A stretch of DNA of 64,000 nucleotides, taken from contig NW_005198966.1 in NCBI RefSeq assembly GCF_000372725.1, positions 1,293,338-1,357,337 on the forward strand, read 5' to 3'. This document shows, piece after piece, positions 31,777 through 41,536 of the stretch. The position numbers and the translations under genes were made by a program. The notes under the pieces are model-generated. The model worked only from the letters and a program-made list of their open reading frames with translations, was not told the origin of the DNA and searched no databases. The DNA comes from Emiliania huxleyi CCMP1516 (taxonomy: Eukaryota > Haptophyta > Isochrysidales > Noelaerhabdaceae). Each line of letters begins with the position of its first letter. Positions within the stretch are counted from its first letter, which is position 1.

Positions 31777-32814
31777 CTAACTCTCGCTGTCGGGAGGGGG
31801 TGGGGATTGGAACTGGAAGATGTGCGCGAGCAGCGGCACGCTGTCGCCCATATCGCTGCCAACTCGCGGCCCCGTGCCCTGGGGGGACAGACGTGCAAGC
31901 ATCTGCGAGATGATGTTGTTGGCAGGAGAGGGGACCGCGGCCGCTGACGTTGGGCTGGAGGCGTCAGGTTCGGCCGCAGTGCTAGACGGGGTAGATGCCG
32001 CATCGCCCACCGCTGCACGGCAGGTTGGGCAGGTGGCGTGGCGGCGGAGCCAGGGTGCGACGCATGCACGGTGAAAATGGTGGCCACACGGCAGCCGCAC
32101 GCAGCGGCCTCCTTCCTCGAAGTCGTCGCGGCAGACAACGCACGCGCCTTCTGGCGCCTCGACGTCCGGAAGGGAGTCCAGCATCGCCTCGGTTGCTGGC
32201 TCGGGACCGGAAGAATCGGCCCCGCCCATGCGGATGAGGACTCGCCCCATGGGAAGGTCCTGCGCCAGCTGGTGTAGGATCGTGGAGTGCACAGCATCAT
32301 CGAGTTGCCTCTCCCGCCTCATGCGTTCGCCACGGCGCGGGCGCTCTTGCTGGAAGATCGGACGTGGCGGAGGCGGCGGCCAGAGGATATCATCTTCTTG
32401 TCGCAACTGAGGCTGCGCGTTTTGCGGTGGCACTGCAGCGCCGCTTGGTATGTGGATGTTAAACGTCATGGCCGGTGCCGAAGTTGGTGCTGGCAGCGGC
32501 TCGGTTGGTGGACTTGTTGCTGCTGCACGGCTGACCTCGAGCTTCAGGTCGCTCACCTCCTTCTCGAGCCGTTCCACCTGGCTGATGAGCCGCGACACCA
32601 GCTTCATGGCGTCGCCCATACTTGGCTGAGGTGCATTGGTGTCGGAGGAGGCGCGGCTCTTCCCTGAGGTGCGCCGCTTTGAAACCGGGCGACGCTTCGT
32701 CGTGGCCGACTCCGCATGCGCATCGGCGGCAATGGGGACCATTTGGAGTGTGAACCCGGCGGGGACCTGAGGCAGGATTACCCGAGGCTGCTTTGCAGGG
32801 CGGGATCGCTGCAT
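31777..32814 (-). CDS. RING-H2 E3 ubiquitin ligase
   Basis: 345 aa, single exon, ATG at 32814. A basic N-terminus (KRRPVSKRRTSGK, nuclear-localisation-like) is followed by a short coiled coil (about 70-95, LVSRLISQVERLEKEVSDLK), a Pro-rich linker and a RING-H2 finger: C225, C228, C243, H245, H248, C251, C262, C265 (CVVCRDDF ... CGHHFHRACVAPWL ... CPTC). This C3H2C3 pattern is the E2-binding module of cytosolic or nuclear E3 ligases of the RNF126/BCA2 type. The tail is Ser/Pro/Ala-rich. No transmembrane segment is seen. It is divergent from the carboxylesterase. Confidence 0.88.
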   Translation of the reverse strand: MQRSRPAKQPRVILPQVPAGFTLQMVPIAADAHAESATTKRRPVSKRRTSGKSRASSDTNAPQPSMGDAMKLVSRLISQVERLEKEVSDLKLEVSRAAATSPPTEPLPAPTSAPAMTFNIHIPSGAAVPPQNAQPQLRQEDDILWPPPPPRPIFQQERPRRGERMRRERQLDDAVHSTILHQLAQDLPMGRVLIRMGGADSSGPEPATEAMLDSLPDVEAPEGACVVCRDDFEEGGRCVRLPCGHHFHRACVAPWLRRHATCPTCRAAVGDAASTPSSTAAEPDASSPTSAAAVPSPANNIISQMLARLSPQGTGPRVGSDMGDSVPLLAHIFQFQSPPPPDSES

Positions 32815-33138
32815 TGTCGTTGAGAGTATGTTGACGGTTCAACGGAATGAAACGTAACGTCCACCTTGGCAAGCGGGACGGCGGCAGCCATTGCAGTGCC
32901 CCCTCCACACGCCGGCCGAGGCTCGGAAGTGACCGAGGTGGTTCGCCGCGATCGAATCCTTCTCGCAACGAGGGTAAGGGTTTGCGATGAGGAGCGACTC
33001 CAGGAGAGATGGGCGACGCACGAACACAGAGGCACAGTGCGCACCCCGCCCCGCTCACAGGGCGTGCATGAACCTGTGTGGTGAGGGGAAGGTTTTTTGA
33101 ATTTGAAAAGAAAAAAACGCGCGGCCCCACGACGGCCG
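32815..33138. promoter_or_regulatory. Divergent intergenic region
   Basis: 324 bp between the ATGs of the minus-strand RING-H2 gene and the plus-strand carboxylesterase; both 5' ends and promoters must lie here. A TTTTTTGAATTTG stretch sits about 40 bp upstream of the esterase ATG. No further motif is recognised. Confidence 0.45.
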
Positions 33139-34971
33139 ATGCCGATACATCGGCAGGCGGTCAGCGCGGTCGCCGCAGCAAGCCTGGCCGTGTACCTTTT
33201 CAAGCGGCTTCGCTCTGCTCGTGAATCAGACGACGACGGCGGCTCAATCTGCCCCGGCGTCGAGCTCGTGGGTAACGCTCCCGACATCCAGCCTGAGCGG
33301 GTACGCGTGGAGACCTCCAAAGGGCCTGTGCTCGGCTTTCGGCGCTTTCGCGGCGCAAGTGGAGGCATAGCGGTGCACTTCCGCGGCCTGCCATTTGCGG
33401 CCTCGACAGCGGGCACCAATCGCTGGATAGGTCCGCAGCCGCGAGCCCCGTGGACGGAGCCGCTCGACTGCACAACATACGGCGAAGCTTGCCGCGAGAC
33501 GACCGCAGAGATCCAGGGATTGGCAAAGCAGTTCGGGAAGGCAAAGGTCAGCAAGCTCGAGGCTTCGGGCCGCGTGGGCGACGATTGCCTCAACCTCAAC
33601 ATCGTCACTCCGTCCGTCACCGGCGTGCTTCCGGTGATGGTTTGGATCCACGGCGGTAGCAATGCAATATCAAGCAACCATGGCAACTGCCTCGGTTGGA
33701 GCCCGACGACGTCAGAGTACTTTGCTCAGGCCGGTGTGGTCTCGGTGTCCATCAACTATCGCCAAAATATGCACGGCTTTGCCCACTTCCCTTCCCTTGG
33801 CGTCACCAACCTAGCCCTGCGCGATATGCTCGGCGCCCTGCAGTGGGTGCAAGACGAGATTCGCACCTTTGGGGGCGACGCTTCCAACGTCACCATCTAC
33901 GGAGAGAGCGCTGGAGGGGTCGGCGTCGCGACGCTGCTAGCATGCCCAGGCGCGCGGATGCTCTTCCACAAGGCGATTGTGCAGTCAGGTGCGATATCCG
34001 CACTCTCTCGGCTCGATTATCGCGAGCACGTCGAGCCCGACTACGTCGCCGCTATCGCCAAAGCGACGGGCTGCAGGGAGGAGTTGACCCGCTCGGCGCT
34101 TGACGGCCTCGACGGTGAGAAGGTCGCATTTGCGGCGGGGGCGCTGAGTAATAGCTTGCTCAAGACGCACCACATCCTCTGCTCGCCGCCCGACTACCAC
34201 CACATTTTTGGCGACGACGTGCTGCCGCGCGAGCCGCACCAGGCCATTGCGGCGGGCAGTGCGGCGGGCAAGCCTGTGATGCTGATCTCTACCGCGAGCG
34301 AGTCGGATATTATGGTCATGGGAATGGGCAAGCGCATCATGTCGTGGGTGGCGTCCTTTGTCGCTCGCTTCGCTCTGCGCGGTGTCGGCTGCAGCTTCCT
34401 CACTCCGCCTGACGAGGCGGGCCTCCCCTCCGGCGCGCTCAGGAGCGCGGTGGCGGACTTGACCGCCGGTTTCGATGCGATCGACACCAGGCAGCCCGGT
34501 TGGCAGCGGCTCGTCAACTATCTCTTCGGGACTTGCGGCGTCGCCGTCTCTCGCCTCGCAGAGGCACTCGGAGCCGGCGGCGCGGGGCCGCTGCACGCTG
34601 GTCTTCTCGAGCTCTCTCCGGAAGAGTCCCCGAAGTTGTGTTCGGGCCACGGCGCCGACTGCTTCGTGCTCTTCCGCAGCGACACACCTCAGTACGATCG
34701 CTACCTCGCAGAGATGTTTTGCGGCAGGCCGGCGTTCGCAGCCAGCTTCGACACACTCTGCAGGTCGACGGTGGCGAGCTGGGCCGCTTTTGCAAGGAGC
34801 GGCCGGCCCGGCCCATTCGGCGGTTGCGAGTGGCCGCCGCTGCCCGCGTGCTTGCGGTTGCGCTCGGACTCGCCCGCACCTGAGCTCTCCGAGCACGCGG
34901 CCGACTCGAAGGAGCTCGAGCTCTGGCGGACCGTCTGCGACCGATACGGTCTTCCTCGGGGCCGGCTATAG
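33139..34971 (+). CDS. Type-B carboxylesterase (alpha/beta hydrolase), membrane-anchored
   Basis: 610 aa from the ATG at 33139 (the open frame upstream has only TTG). Residues about 6-22 form an N-terminal membrane anchor (AVSAVAAASLAVYLF). The esterase fold is clear: GDDCLNLNIVTP, the oxyanion loop WIHGGS (about 171-174), the nucleophile elbow GESAGG with Ser257, and SGHGADCFVLF carrying the likely catalytic His. The acid residue probably lies in LISTASESD. The family hydrolyses carboxylic esters and includes carboxylesterases, cholinesterase-like and juvenile-hormone esterase-like enzymes; the substrate cannot be read. No intron is needed. Length is normal for the family. Confidence 0.92.
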   Translation: MPIHRQAVSAVAAASLAVYLFKRLRSARESDDDGGSICPGVELVGNAPDIQPERVRVETSKGPVLGFRRFRGASGGIAVHFRGLPFAASTAGTNRWIGPQPRAPWTEPLDCTTYGEACRETTAEIQGLAKQFGKAKVSKLEASGRVGDDCLNLNIVTPSVTGVLPVMVWIHGGSNAISSNHGNCLGWSPTTSEYFAQAGVVSVSINYRQNMHGFAHFPSLGVTNLALRDMLGALQWVQDEIRTFGGDASNVTIYGESAGGVGVATLLACPGARMLFHKAIVQSGAISALSRLDYREHVEPDYVAAIAKATGCREELTRSALDGLDGEKVAFAAGALSNSLLKTHHILCSPPDYHHIFGDDVLPREPHQAIAAGSAAGKPVMLISTASESDIMVMGMGKRIMSWVASFVARFALRGVGCSFLTPPDEAGLPSGALRSAVADLTAGFDAIDTRQPGWQRLVNYLFGTCGVAVSRLAEALGAGGAGPLHAGLLELSPEESPKLCSGHGADCFVLFRSDTPQYDRYLAEMFCGRPAFAASFDTLCRSTVASWAAFARSGRPGPFGGCEWPPLPACLRLRSDSPAPELSEHAADSKELELWRTVCDRYGLPRGRL

Positions 34972-35198
34972 CGAGTGGTCGGGTGCGTTTGCAATAGAGC
35001 AGAGTGAGAGGGGGGGGGGGGGGTAAAAACTGGGAGCAATATCTTTTGCAACAACAGTGCAACAACGGCGGATGCCTCGGGTTTTTTTGCGCCAGTGCTG
35101 GGCGCAAAACTTAGTACTGACATGCGCATGCACATGTGGTGTGTGGGGGAGTTTGACACGGCAGTGCACGATCGTGACTCTGGAGGGAGTCCAAAACG

Positions 35199-36437
35199 CT
35201 AGAGGAACGAAGGCAGCCACCACGTCCGGCAGTGGCGGAAGAGCCCCTGCACGGAGTGCGCCCCTCCGATCCAGACCGTCATCGCCACGCGGTCGACGTC
35301 CTCGCGCGAATGAGGCCGCACCTTTGAGGGGCGAGCTGGTCAGCTCTCCTATGTGTGCGCGCGGCGGGAATGCGGGCAAGGGGCATCGGCGGGAGAGGGC
35401 GGCGGGCGGGCGCCTCGTGCAGTATCGTCCGGCTGTCGAAGAGGACCAGCCGTCCTCCCACCGGCAAGATTTCAACCACGCTGGACGCGGTCTCGCCGGT
35501 GAGGTCGGCGCTGTCGGCACCGAGGTGCAGCAGCAGCGCGCCGCCGCGGGACGCCTCCGCGCCGCCCTCCACCACTCGGGGCTGGTCGCGGCCACCCTCG
35601 CGGCCAGGCCCACCCTCCATGCCACCCTCGCAGCCGCCGCCGCCCTCGCCTGCCCAGTTGGCCGGTTCGCTCAGGTAAAGGATGGCTGTCACCTCGCGCA
35701 TGCAGAAGCCCGGCTCGACCAGCGCGAACGCCACCCCACCGCTGCCCACGGCCACCCCGTCCCGGTGCGGCACGTACCTCGCCCCGCCCGTCGCTCGCGC
35801 GACGGTGTCGGAGAGGGGAGAGGCGGCGGCCGGGTAGCAGGCGAGCTGCGCGCCTCTCGACACGCCTACGTCACAGGCGCGTGGCCTCAGGCAGGTCGGC
35901 GCTCGTCGGCGAGCACGGCAGCGGTGGCGTCGCTCCCATTTCGACGACGCGCGGCTCGTCTCCAAAGCCAGTCCATCTCCCGTCGGGCGGCCCGCCCTCC
36001 TCGGGCGGGCCGCCGTTCTGCAGCTGCAGCGCGATGCCACGCAGGCCGCGCAGCGCGGTGCGGAGGCCGAGCGGCGGCGCGTGTCCGCCAGACTCGCTCA
36101 CCCAGCAGAGGTGGTCCGACCGCACATCGCCGTGCTGCTCTGACGGCTCAAAGTCGCCAGAGAGGAGGAGCCGCTTCACATCGAGCCGGGCATGGGCGAG
36201 CGTGGTTGCGTCCAGCGCGTCGTCAAGCACAAGCCAGCCTCGGCTTCGGAGCGTGAGCACCTCGGACGGCCCGAGTCGCGTCAGCGCGGCGCCAGGGTTC
36301 TCGGGCTCAGCAGCCGTGGCAGGGCCGTCCCGGCTGCAAGTCTCGGCGACTGTGGCGGCGCCGGCGAGGCCGAGCCAGCCCGCGACGCCGCTGAGCTGCC
36401 ACGGGACTCGTGTCGAAAGCTCGGCGAGGCGCTGCAT
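35199..36437 (-). CDS. PHD/EGLN-like prolyl hydroxylase (2-oxoglutarate, Fe(II))
   Basis: Three exons on the minus strand: 36437 to about 35945, about 35870 to about 35385, and 35300-35199. The ATG at 36437 is followed by a weakly hydrophobic segment. Exon 1 carries the early helices (RSRGWLVLDDALDATTLAHA). Exon 2 opens with RGAQLACYPAAA and holds the iron ligands in YVPHRDG (HxD), then REVTAILYLSEPANW and the distal His in SRTILHEAPAR. Exon 3 begins DVDRVAMTVWIGG, the conserved final strand with the 2-oxoglutarate-binding Arg, and ends at a TAG. The order matches EGLN/PHD enzymes (VACYPG...H.D...HE...RYAITVW). A Gly/Glu-rich insertion of about 35 residues follows EPANW. Exact splice sites are uncertain; intron 1 may use a GC donor. 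In animals this family senses oxygen; that role is unproven here. Confidence 0.82.
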
Positions 36438-37764
36438 GCGGTGTTGTCGGCGAAGGGTTAACGACAGCGGTTGCCGGCTCCGTAGGTTCCTAGGGGACGC
36501 GCGCCTTCCCGTCGGCGTCAGCCTCTTTTCGAAAAAAATATTTTTTGTGCCACACTTCCGCTACCCAACGAGACCTCGAGATAGATTCGAGCGCGCTGGG
36601 GACTGGCGCCCGAAAGTGGCGCTTTCGGGCAAGGCTCTGAGCCACGCCCCGTGCGCGCTCGGCTCGAGGTGACCCGGCAGGACCTTCCTCCTTCGTTCGT
36701 CCGGGCCCACGGCCGGCACGCCGTCTCGATTTCCACTCGCCCGACGCGCTCAGTCTCCGCTGCCGGCTGCCGCAAGAGCGGCTGGCTAACGACAGCGTCT
36801 TGCCGGTTGTCGGATGGGAGAGTATAGAACGTCTTGGAGTGTAACTGTGTACGTGAGATCGGTCTTGGTAACAAGCACACAGTCGGTCTATCGAAGCGAT
36901 GCACTCGTTTCCGTTGCCCTCGGAGCTTGACACGAAGCTCAGCACCCCGCAAAACAGGAAGAGCCGTCCGGCAAGAAGAGCTCGATAGGGAGCGAGAACC
37001 GTTAGAGGTGGTCTTACTCTTAGAAGGTATCAGGACTCCGTCATAACACGGTAAGATCGCCCCAACAATGACCGCGCAGACGTCGGATCTCGTTGAGAGA
37101 TCTTGCAAAATCTGCTCTTCCCGAGCCGGCAGCATGCAGAGAGGCGCAGAAAGGCTACGAGTGCTCGACGAGTTTTGAGACCTGCGCGTTCAAACCTGCG
37201 TGGGGGGAACTGACCGCACCAGGACGGACGTCCGAAACCTGCGTGAGCACCTTTGACGGCTCTCGCTCCCCATCGAGCTCTTCTCGCCGGACGGCTCTTC
37301 CTCCGGACGGCTCTTCCTGTTTGCCGGCACAGAGCTCCGTGCCAGCCCTCCTCCAGCGAGATAGGAACGAGTGTAAACTCTGTGACGGATCGACCGTGTT
37401 TGTTATCCAAATCGATGTGACGTACACAGTGACACATCAGACGACACAGATTCTCCCACCCGCCGGGCCGCCAAAACGCTCTCGACGAGAGCCACAAGAA
37501 GCCGTCCGCACAGCAAGCCGGTGGAGGCCGAGCGCGCGGAATCGATTACGCCGGCCGTGGGCCCGGACGAAGGTCCTGGCTCGAAAACGCGAGCAGAGGC
37601 CGCCGTGTGGGGCCACGGCGAGCCTCGGCGAGAAAGGTCAGCACCCTATCTCACGAGCCTCGGCGAGAAAGGTCAGCACCCTATCTCACGCCGTCGGTTG
37701 GGGACGAATGGGACGGCGTCTAAGCGGGGAAAGAAAACCCGCCTCCGCTGCACCGTCCAAGCTC
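36438..37764. other. Gene-free interval dominated by the inverted repeat
   Basis: The plus frame that opens at 37093 runs into the Pro-rich gene without a stop, but its upstream part lies in the inverted repeat and has no domain. I treat it as non-coding. Confidence 0.5.
36660..37600. repeat. Long imperfect inverted repeat (about 0.9 kb)
   Basis: Left-arm segments pair with reverse complements to the right around a centre near 37129. Examples: 36681 (GACCTTCCTCCTTCGTTCGT region) with 37577, and 36979-36997 (CTCGATAGGGAGCGAG) with 37262-37280. Similarity extends, weaker, nearly to the centre and possibly out to about 36600 and 37650. The right arm also has a 35-bp tandem duplication (about 37619-37690). 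A transcript through it would fold into a long hairpin. Confidence 0.85.
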
Positions 37765-38742
37765 ATGAGCGCCTTCGCCTCGTGGGGAAACCAGCGAGCG
37801 GCGGGCCGCTGGATATGGGCGGCCGCACAACCGCCAAGCCCGCCGCCGCCTCAACCACCGCCGCTGGCGCCTCCTCCGCCATCCGCATCGCCCCCCGAGC
37901 AGCCCTCGCCCCGCCCACCGCCTCCTCCGCCACCGACGCCGCCAAGCCCGCCGCCTCCCTCTGCCCCGTCGCCTCCGCCGCCGTCCGCCTCGCCCTCGCT
38001 GCCTCCGCCCTCCTCCCCGACGTCGCCGCCGCCGCCGTCCGCCCCGCCCTCGCCGCCGCCGCCGCCGTCTGCGTCGCCTGCCCCCCCGCCGCCATCCGCG
38101 TCGCCGCCGCCGCCCTCCGCTTCGCCGCCGCCGCCCTCCGCTCCGCCCCTAACGCCACCAGCAAGTCCTCGTGTGTTGCTGCCCGCACCCGGGTCCAGTC
38201 TCGCGCAGAGGGCCGACGACGCGCTGCGCGGCGCGCTGGAAGATGGTCTGGGGCACACCGCGACCGACTCGCCTCGCGTGCCGCTGGTCGCCGCCTCTAC
38301 GGCCCTCCTCACCCTGGCCGGCGGTGCGCTCTGGTGCGCAATCTTAATCGTCTGCATGGCCCGATGCTTCCGGGCGGGGGGCAAGGCGAAGGGCGCCTCT
38401 CCTCGGCGTAGCGACAAGCAGTTTTTGCGCTTCCACGACGACGCCTCGGCGTCGGCGGGGCCAGGCCTCGGCGCCGAGGCGGGGAAGGTGCTACAGCGCA
38501 TCGCCGACCGGCTCTCAGCCGTCAGCCCGGTCCCCCTCTCCGGTTTCGCCCTCCCCGAGAATCCGTTTGCAGCGAGGGCGCTCGCGCTGCGCCTGTCACC
38601 CGACGACTCGCCCAGGAAGCGGCCGGAAAGCCCACAGCAGCCTAGCTCGAAGGCTAGCTCGATGGCCCATTTCAGCAGTGAGGGGGGCATCAGCCTCACA
38701 TGTCCCTTGTCAGGAGCAGGAGAGCCCCACCTGTCCCCCTGA
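37765..38742 (+). CDS. Proline-rich (extensin/pherophorin-like) single-pass membrane protein
   Basis: 325 aa from the ATG at 37765 (upstream in-frame Met also exist). A short leader (GRWIWAAA) leads into about 110 residues of PPPPSAP/SPPPP repeats, a hydroxyproline-rich-glycoprotein style wall or matrix region. Then comes a spacer, one transmembrane helix (VAASTALLTLAGGALWCAIL) and a basic cytosolic tail (CFRAGGKAKGASPRR) of about 130 residues. This suggests a cell-surface sensor or anchor with an extracellular Pro-rich arm. The last residues (SGAGEPHLSP) overlap a dispersed repeat, so the 3' end may be recent. No enzyme domain. Confidence 0.6.
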   Translation: MSAFASWGNQRAAGRWIWAAAQPPSPPPPQPPPLAPPPPSASPPEQPSPRPPPPPPPTPPSPPPPSAPSPPPPSASPSLPPPSSPTSPPPPSAPPSPPPPPSASPAPPPPSASPPPPSASPPPPSAPPLTPPASPRVLLPAPGSSLAQRADDALRGALEDGLGHTATDSPRVPLVAASTALLTLAGGALWCAILIVCMARCFRAGGKAKGASPRRSDKQFLRFHDDASASAGPGLGAEAGKVLQRIADRLSAVSPVPLSGFALPENPFAARALALRLSPDDSPRKRPESPQQPSSKASSMAHFSSEGGISLTCPLSGAGEPHLSP

Positions 38743-38744
38743 TC

Positions 38745-38840
38745 GTCCTTCCAAAATCCTGCTCGTGTGCAGGTGGGGACCCTGTCCTCCTACCCCATCC
38801 CTCGTCTGGGTTTGTCTGTTTTCTTTCTTTCTTTCAGCCT
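38745..38840 (-). repeat. Dispersed repeat C, reverse copy
   Basis: Its reverse complement contains GACAGGGTCCCCACCTGCAC, ACGAGCAGGATTTTG and a GAAAGAAAG tail, matching 44862-44905 and, more weakly, 23163-23240. Confidence 0.75.
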
Positions 38841-38898
38841 CACATCCAGGGCCGGGGAGCTGAGGAGCGCGCCCAGCGGGCCGGATGATCGGGATCGG
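38841..38898 (+). repeat. Dispersed ~59-bp element, copy 2 (upstream of RING-CH/AlgH)
   Basis: CACATCCAGGGCCGGGGAGC to GGATGATCGGGATCGG, matching 4762-4820. It lies about 110-170 bp upstream of the ATG at 39009. Confidence 0.7.
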
Positions 38899-39008
38899 CG
38901 TGCCACTGTGCTCTTTTTATTCCGGGGGCCGTCCATCGAGAGCTCAAAGCGACACCCCCCTTCCGCAACTCTCCCCAACGTTGCGGAGACTACCTGCCGC
39001 CTGCATCG

Positions 39009-40244
39009 ATGCCGAGAGGCCTCTACGGCCTCGTCCGCATCCTGTACGAGAGCTTGGGCGGGGCCCGCGACGGTTCTTCCGAGACCGGCTCGGCGAGGAC
39101 CAAGCCAGGGACGTCGCCCGCGCCAGCGCTCGGCGTGGCTACCGCGCTCGAGATTGAGGAGGGGGCGGCGTGCCGCTTCTGTTTCGAAGGCGGCACGGAC
39201 TCGCCGCTCGTAGCTCCTTGCTCCTGCAGCGGCACGCTTCGGTGGGTGCACGAGGACTGCCTGCGGAAGTGGCAGAAGACGTCACCCTTCACCGCATCCG
39301 CATGCAACGTCTGCATGACGACCTTCGCGCTTGCGCCGCCAAAGCCTCGGCAAGTGCGCGCGGGGATGCTGCTGGTGGCGGAGCCGTCACTGCACGGCAC
39401 ATTCTCCCAAGCCGTCATCCTCCTCTGCGAGATCACCCCCGACGGCGCACACGGCATAGTGGTCAACTGTCCGAGCGAGGTGATGCAGTCCACAAGCCTT
39501 GCGGTCGCCTACGAGGTGTCGCGCCTCCGCCAGAGCGGAGGGTCGGGGCCGGGCTCGCCAGCCAGCCCTCTGATGATCGAGTGGCGGCGCGGCGGGCCCG
39601 TGTGCGGGGGCCGGCTCGGCGTCGTGCGCTACACGCTGATGCACACTCTCGGCTCGCGGTTCGGCTCGATCGAAGTGCTGGGCGCGGAGGAGGTGGCGGC
39701 GGGGACGGGCGAATCCGTGGTGGCTCGCTGGAGGGGTGCCGACGGCGCGGCCGAGACGGAGGTTGAGGAGGCAGGGACCGAGGCGGCGGTGGAGGCGGGG
39801 ACGGAGGTGGAGGCGGGGACAGAGGCGGAGGCGGAGCCGGTGGAGGCGGCGGGGGAGCAGGAGGAGGCGGCGGCGCCGCAGCATGACGGTGCGAGCCGGC
39901 TCCCCTCCGTCAGCGTGGTGGCGGAGTCTAGCTACGGGTTCCGCTCCCCCGCGGCCTTGGGCACAAACCACGCGGCGCGACTCATCAACTCGCTCAGCGC
40001 GGTGGCGACCATCGAGCACGCGGCTGCCCGCGCCGGCGCGGTGCCGCCGGTGGCGCTGCTCTTCGTGGGACACTGCCGGTGGGGGCGAGGGCAGCTGCAG
40101 GCGGAGCTCGCGCGAGGGAGCTGGCGCCTCTGCGAGGGGCGCGTGGCGGACGTGCTCGGCGACAACGTCCAGCTGTGGCAGGAGCTGCAGCGGAGCGGCA
40201 GGCTGCGGACCTGGGCGGAGTGGGCCTTCGAGGGGGCCGCGTGA
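39009..40244 (+). CDS. RING-CH (MARCH-type) finger fused to an AlgH/UPF0301 domain
   Basis: 411 aa, single exon, ATG at 39009. A C4HC3 RING-CH finger spans residues 55-106 with ligands C55, C58, C71, C73, H81, C84, C99 and C102 (CRFCFEGG ... PCSCSGTLRWVHEDCLRKW ... CNVC). From about 117 an AlgH/UPF0301 (DUF179) domain starts (RAGMLLVAEPSLHGTFSQAV, then GAHGIVVNCPS) and resumes near the C-terminus (HCRWGRGQLQAELARGSWRL) after a Glu/Ala/Thr-rich insertion (about 240-300) encoded by short GAGGCGG-type repeats. RING-CH fingers bind E2 enzymes. AlgH domains are bacterial in origin and of unsettled function, with plant versions in plastids. No transmembrane segment is seen, unlike most MARCH ligases. 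The open frame is continuous through both domains. Confidence 0.88.
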   Translation: MPRGLYGLVRILYESLGGARDGSSETGSARTKPGTSPAPALGVATALEIEEGAACRFCFEGGTDSPLVAPCSCSGTLRWVHEDCLRKWQKTSPFTASACNVCMTTFALAPPKPRQVRAGMLLVAEPSLHGTFSQAVILLCEITPDGAHGIVVNCPSEVMQSTSLAVAYEVSRLRQSGGSGPGSPASPLMIEWRRGGPVCGGRLGVVRYTLMHTLGSRFGSIEVLGAEEVAAGTGESVVARWRGADGAAETEVEEAGTEAAVEAGTEVEAGTEAEAEPVEAAGEQEEAAAPQHDGASRLPSVSVVAESSYGFRSPAALGTNHAARLINSLSAVATIEHAAARAGAVPPVALLFVGHCRWGRGQLQAELARGSWRLCEGRVADVLGDNVQLWQELQRSGRLRTWAEWAFEGAA

Positions 40245-41536
40245 GGGCGGAGGTGCCGGGTGAGGACTGCTTGCGCTTTGGGACCTGCTGGCGCCCTGGT
40301 AGACTACGCTCTGGCCAGGGGTGTACTATTCGCGTGTACCTTTCTTCTCTGCTCTGTGATGCAATGAGAGTTCCCCTGCACATTGGGAAGGGTACAGATT
40401 AGGGGCCATGATGGGGCCTGTGCTGATGTGTATGTTCTCTAGGGAAGGCTGTGTACGCCACGTGTAGTATCTCAGCACCGCACTATCTTTCTGCGGTGTG
40501 ACTTGTTTGCCGCGGGGCCGCACGCGAGCCCAGCGCCCCGCTCTAGGCCCCAGGGAGCTCTCCGCACACCCGCCCCACACTGCCACACAACGCGCGCACA
40601 CCCCGCACAACGCGCGCACCCCGCGCGTAGTGTAATTCGGGCGCTGGCCGTTGCTGTTGTAGATGCGTGGTGGGCGGACCCTCATCACAGCTCACGTATG
40701 GGTATGTGCGGCGCGACACCTCAAAAACAAGTGAAACAGGGCGAGCCAGCAGCATCACGAGGGCGAGGAGCCGATGACGCCGAAACAAAAGTTGCGACAA
40801 CGCAAGCGGGAGCAGCAATCGCCTCGGACATCCAGAGCCCAGAGGGAATACGACGAGAGGCATCGCGCTGAGAGATAAAGAGTTGTGGGGCGGGGGAAAG
40901 TTTCTGAACGGCCGCGCACGCACAGCGTGCCGGCTTACTAAGCTCTAAGGAGGTCCCTCGCCCCGGAGTGGCCAGCTGACGGTCAGAGTTCGTGATTGAA
41001 TTGTAACAATGCTTGTAATCACGATCGATGCAAGGACGCAAGTCCACCAAACTCGGCCATTCCAACGGCCAGACCGCTCGCTTAAGGCGGATTGGCTAGA
41101 CGAGCGGTCTACCTCCGACGGGGCTGTTGCAATAACAGAGGAGGCCTAAGCCGAACCCGCCGGGCCGCCGGCGGGGTGACGGTAGACCACCACTGCGACA
41201 GCCCCCTCCCGACGGGGACACCACCACCCTCGCCCAGGGATCTACAATGCTGTCCTAAGGTCCGACCTGTGGGCTCTGCCTGCGCTCGGCACCGGGCACC
41301 GCCTCGGTATACAAAATGCGCCTGCGGGCGGCCCCTTACAGATCACAGATCACAGTGAAACAAGACACCAAACGCGGCCAAAGGATATCCAACCTCGAGA
41401 ACCTCGAGAACACCGGCGGGTGAGCAGCAGCTGGTGAGCAGCGCGCGCGATAAGGGTTTTGCTTGCCTTCCCTGGGACCCCGTGTTGCATGTCCGACTGA
41501 CTGTCACTTTGCGTATTTCGAGGAAGGGGGTTGTGC
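40245..41536. other. Intergenic, no supported gene
   Basis: About 1.3 kb. It holds CACAACGCGCG-type short repeats near 40585-40625 and a stem AGACCGCTCG...CGAGCGGTCT near 41081-41120. A minus frame at 40543-40923 has hydrophobic stretches but no other support. Confidence 0.45.

Noticed and set aside
40543..40923. Minus-strand frame with hydrophobic stretches
   Set aside because: Overlapping frames are equally open, the sequence includes CACAACGCGCG repeats, and no family or start support exists.
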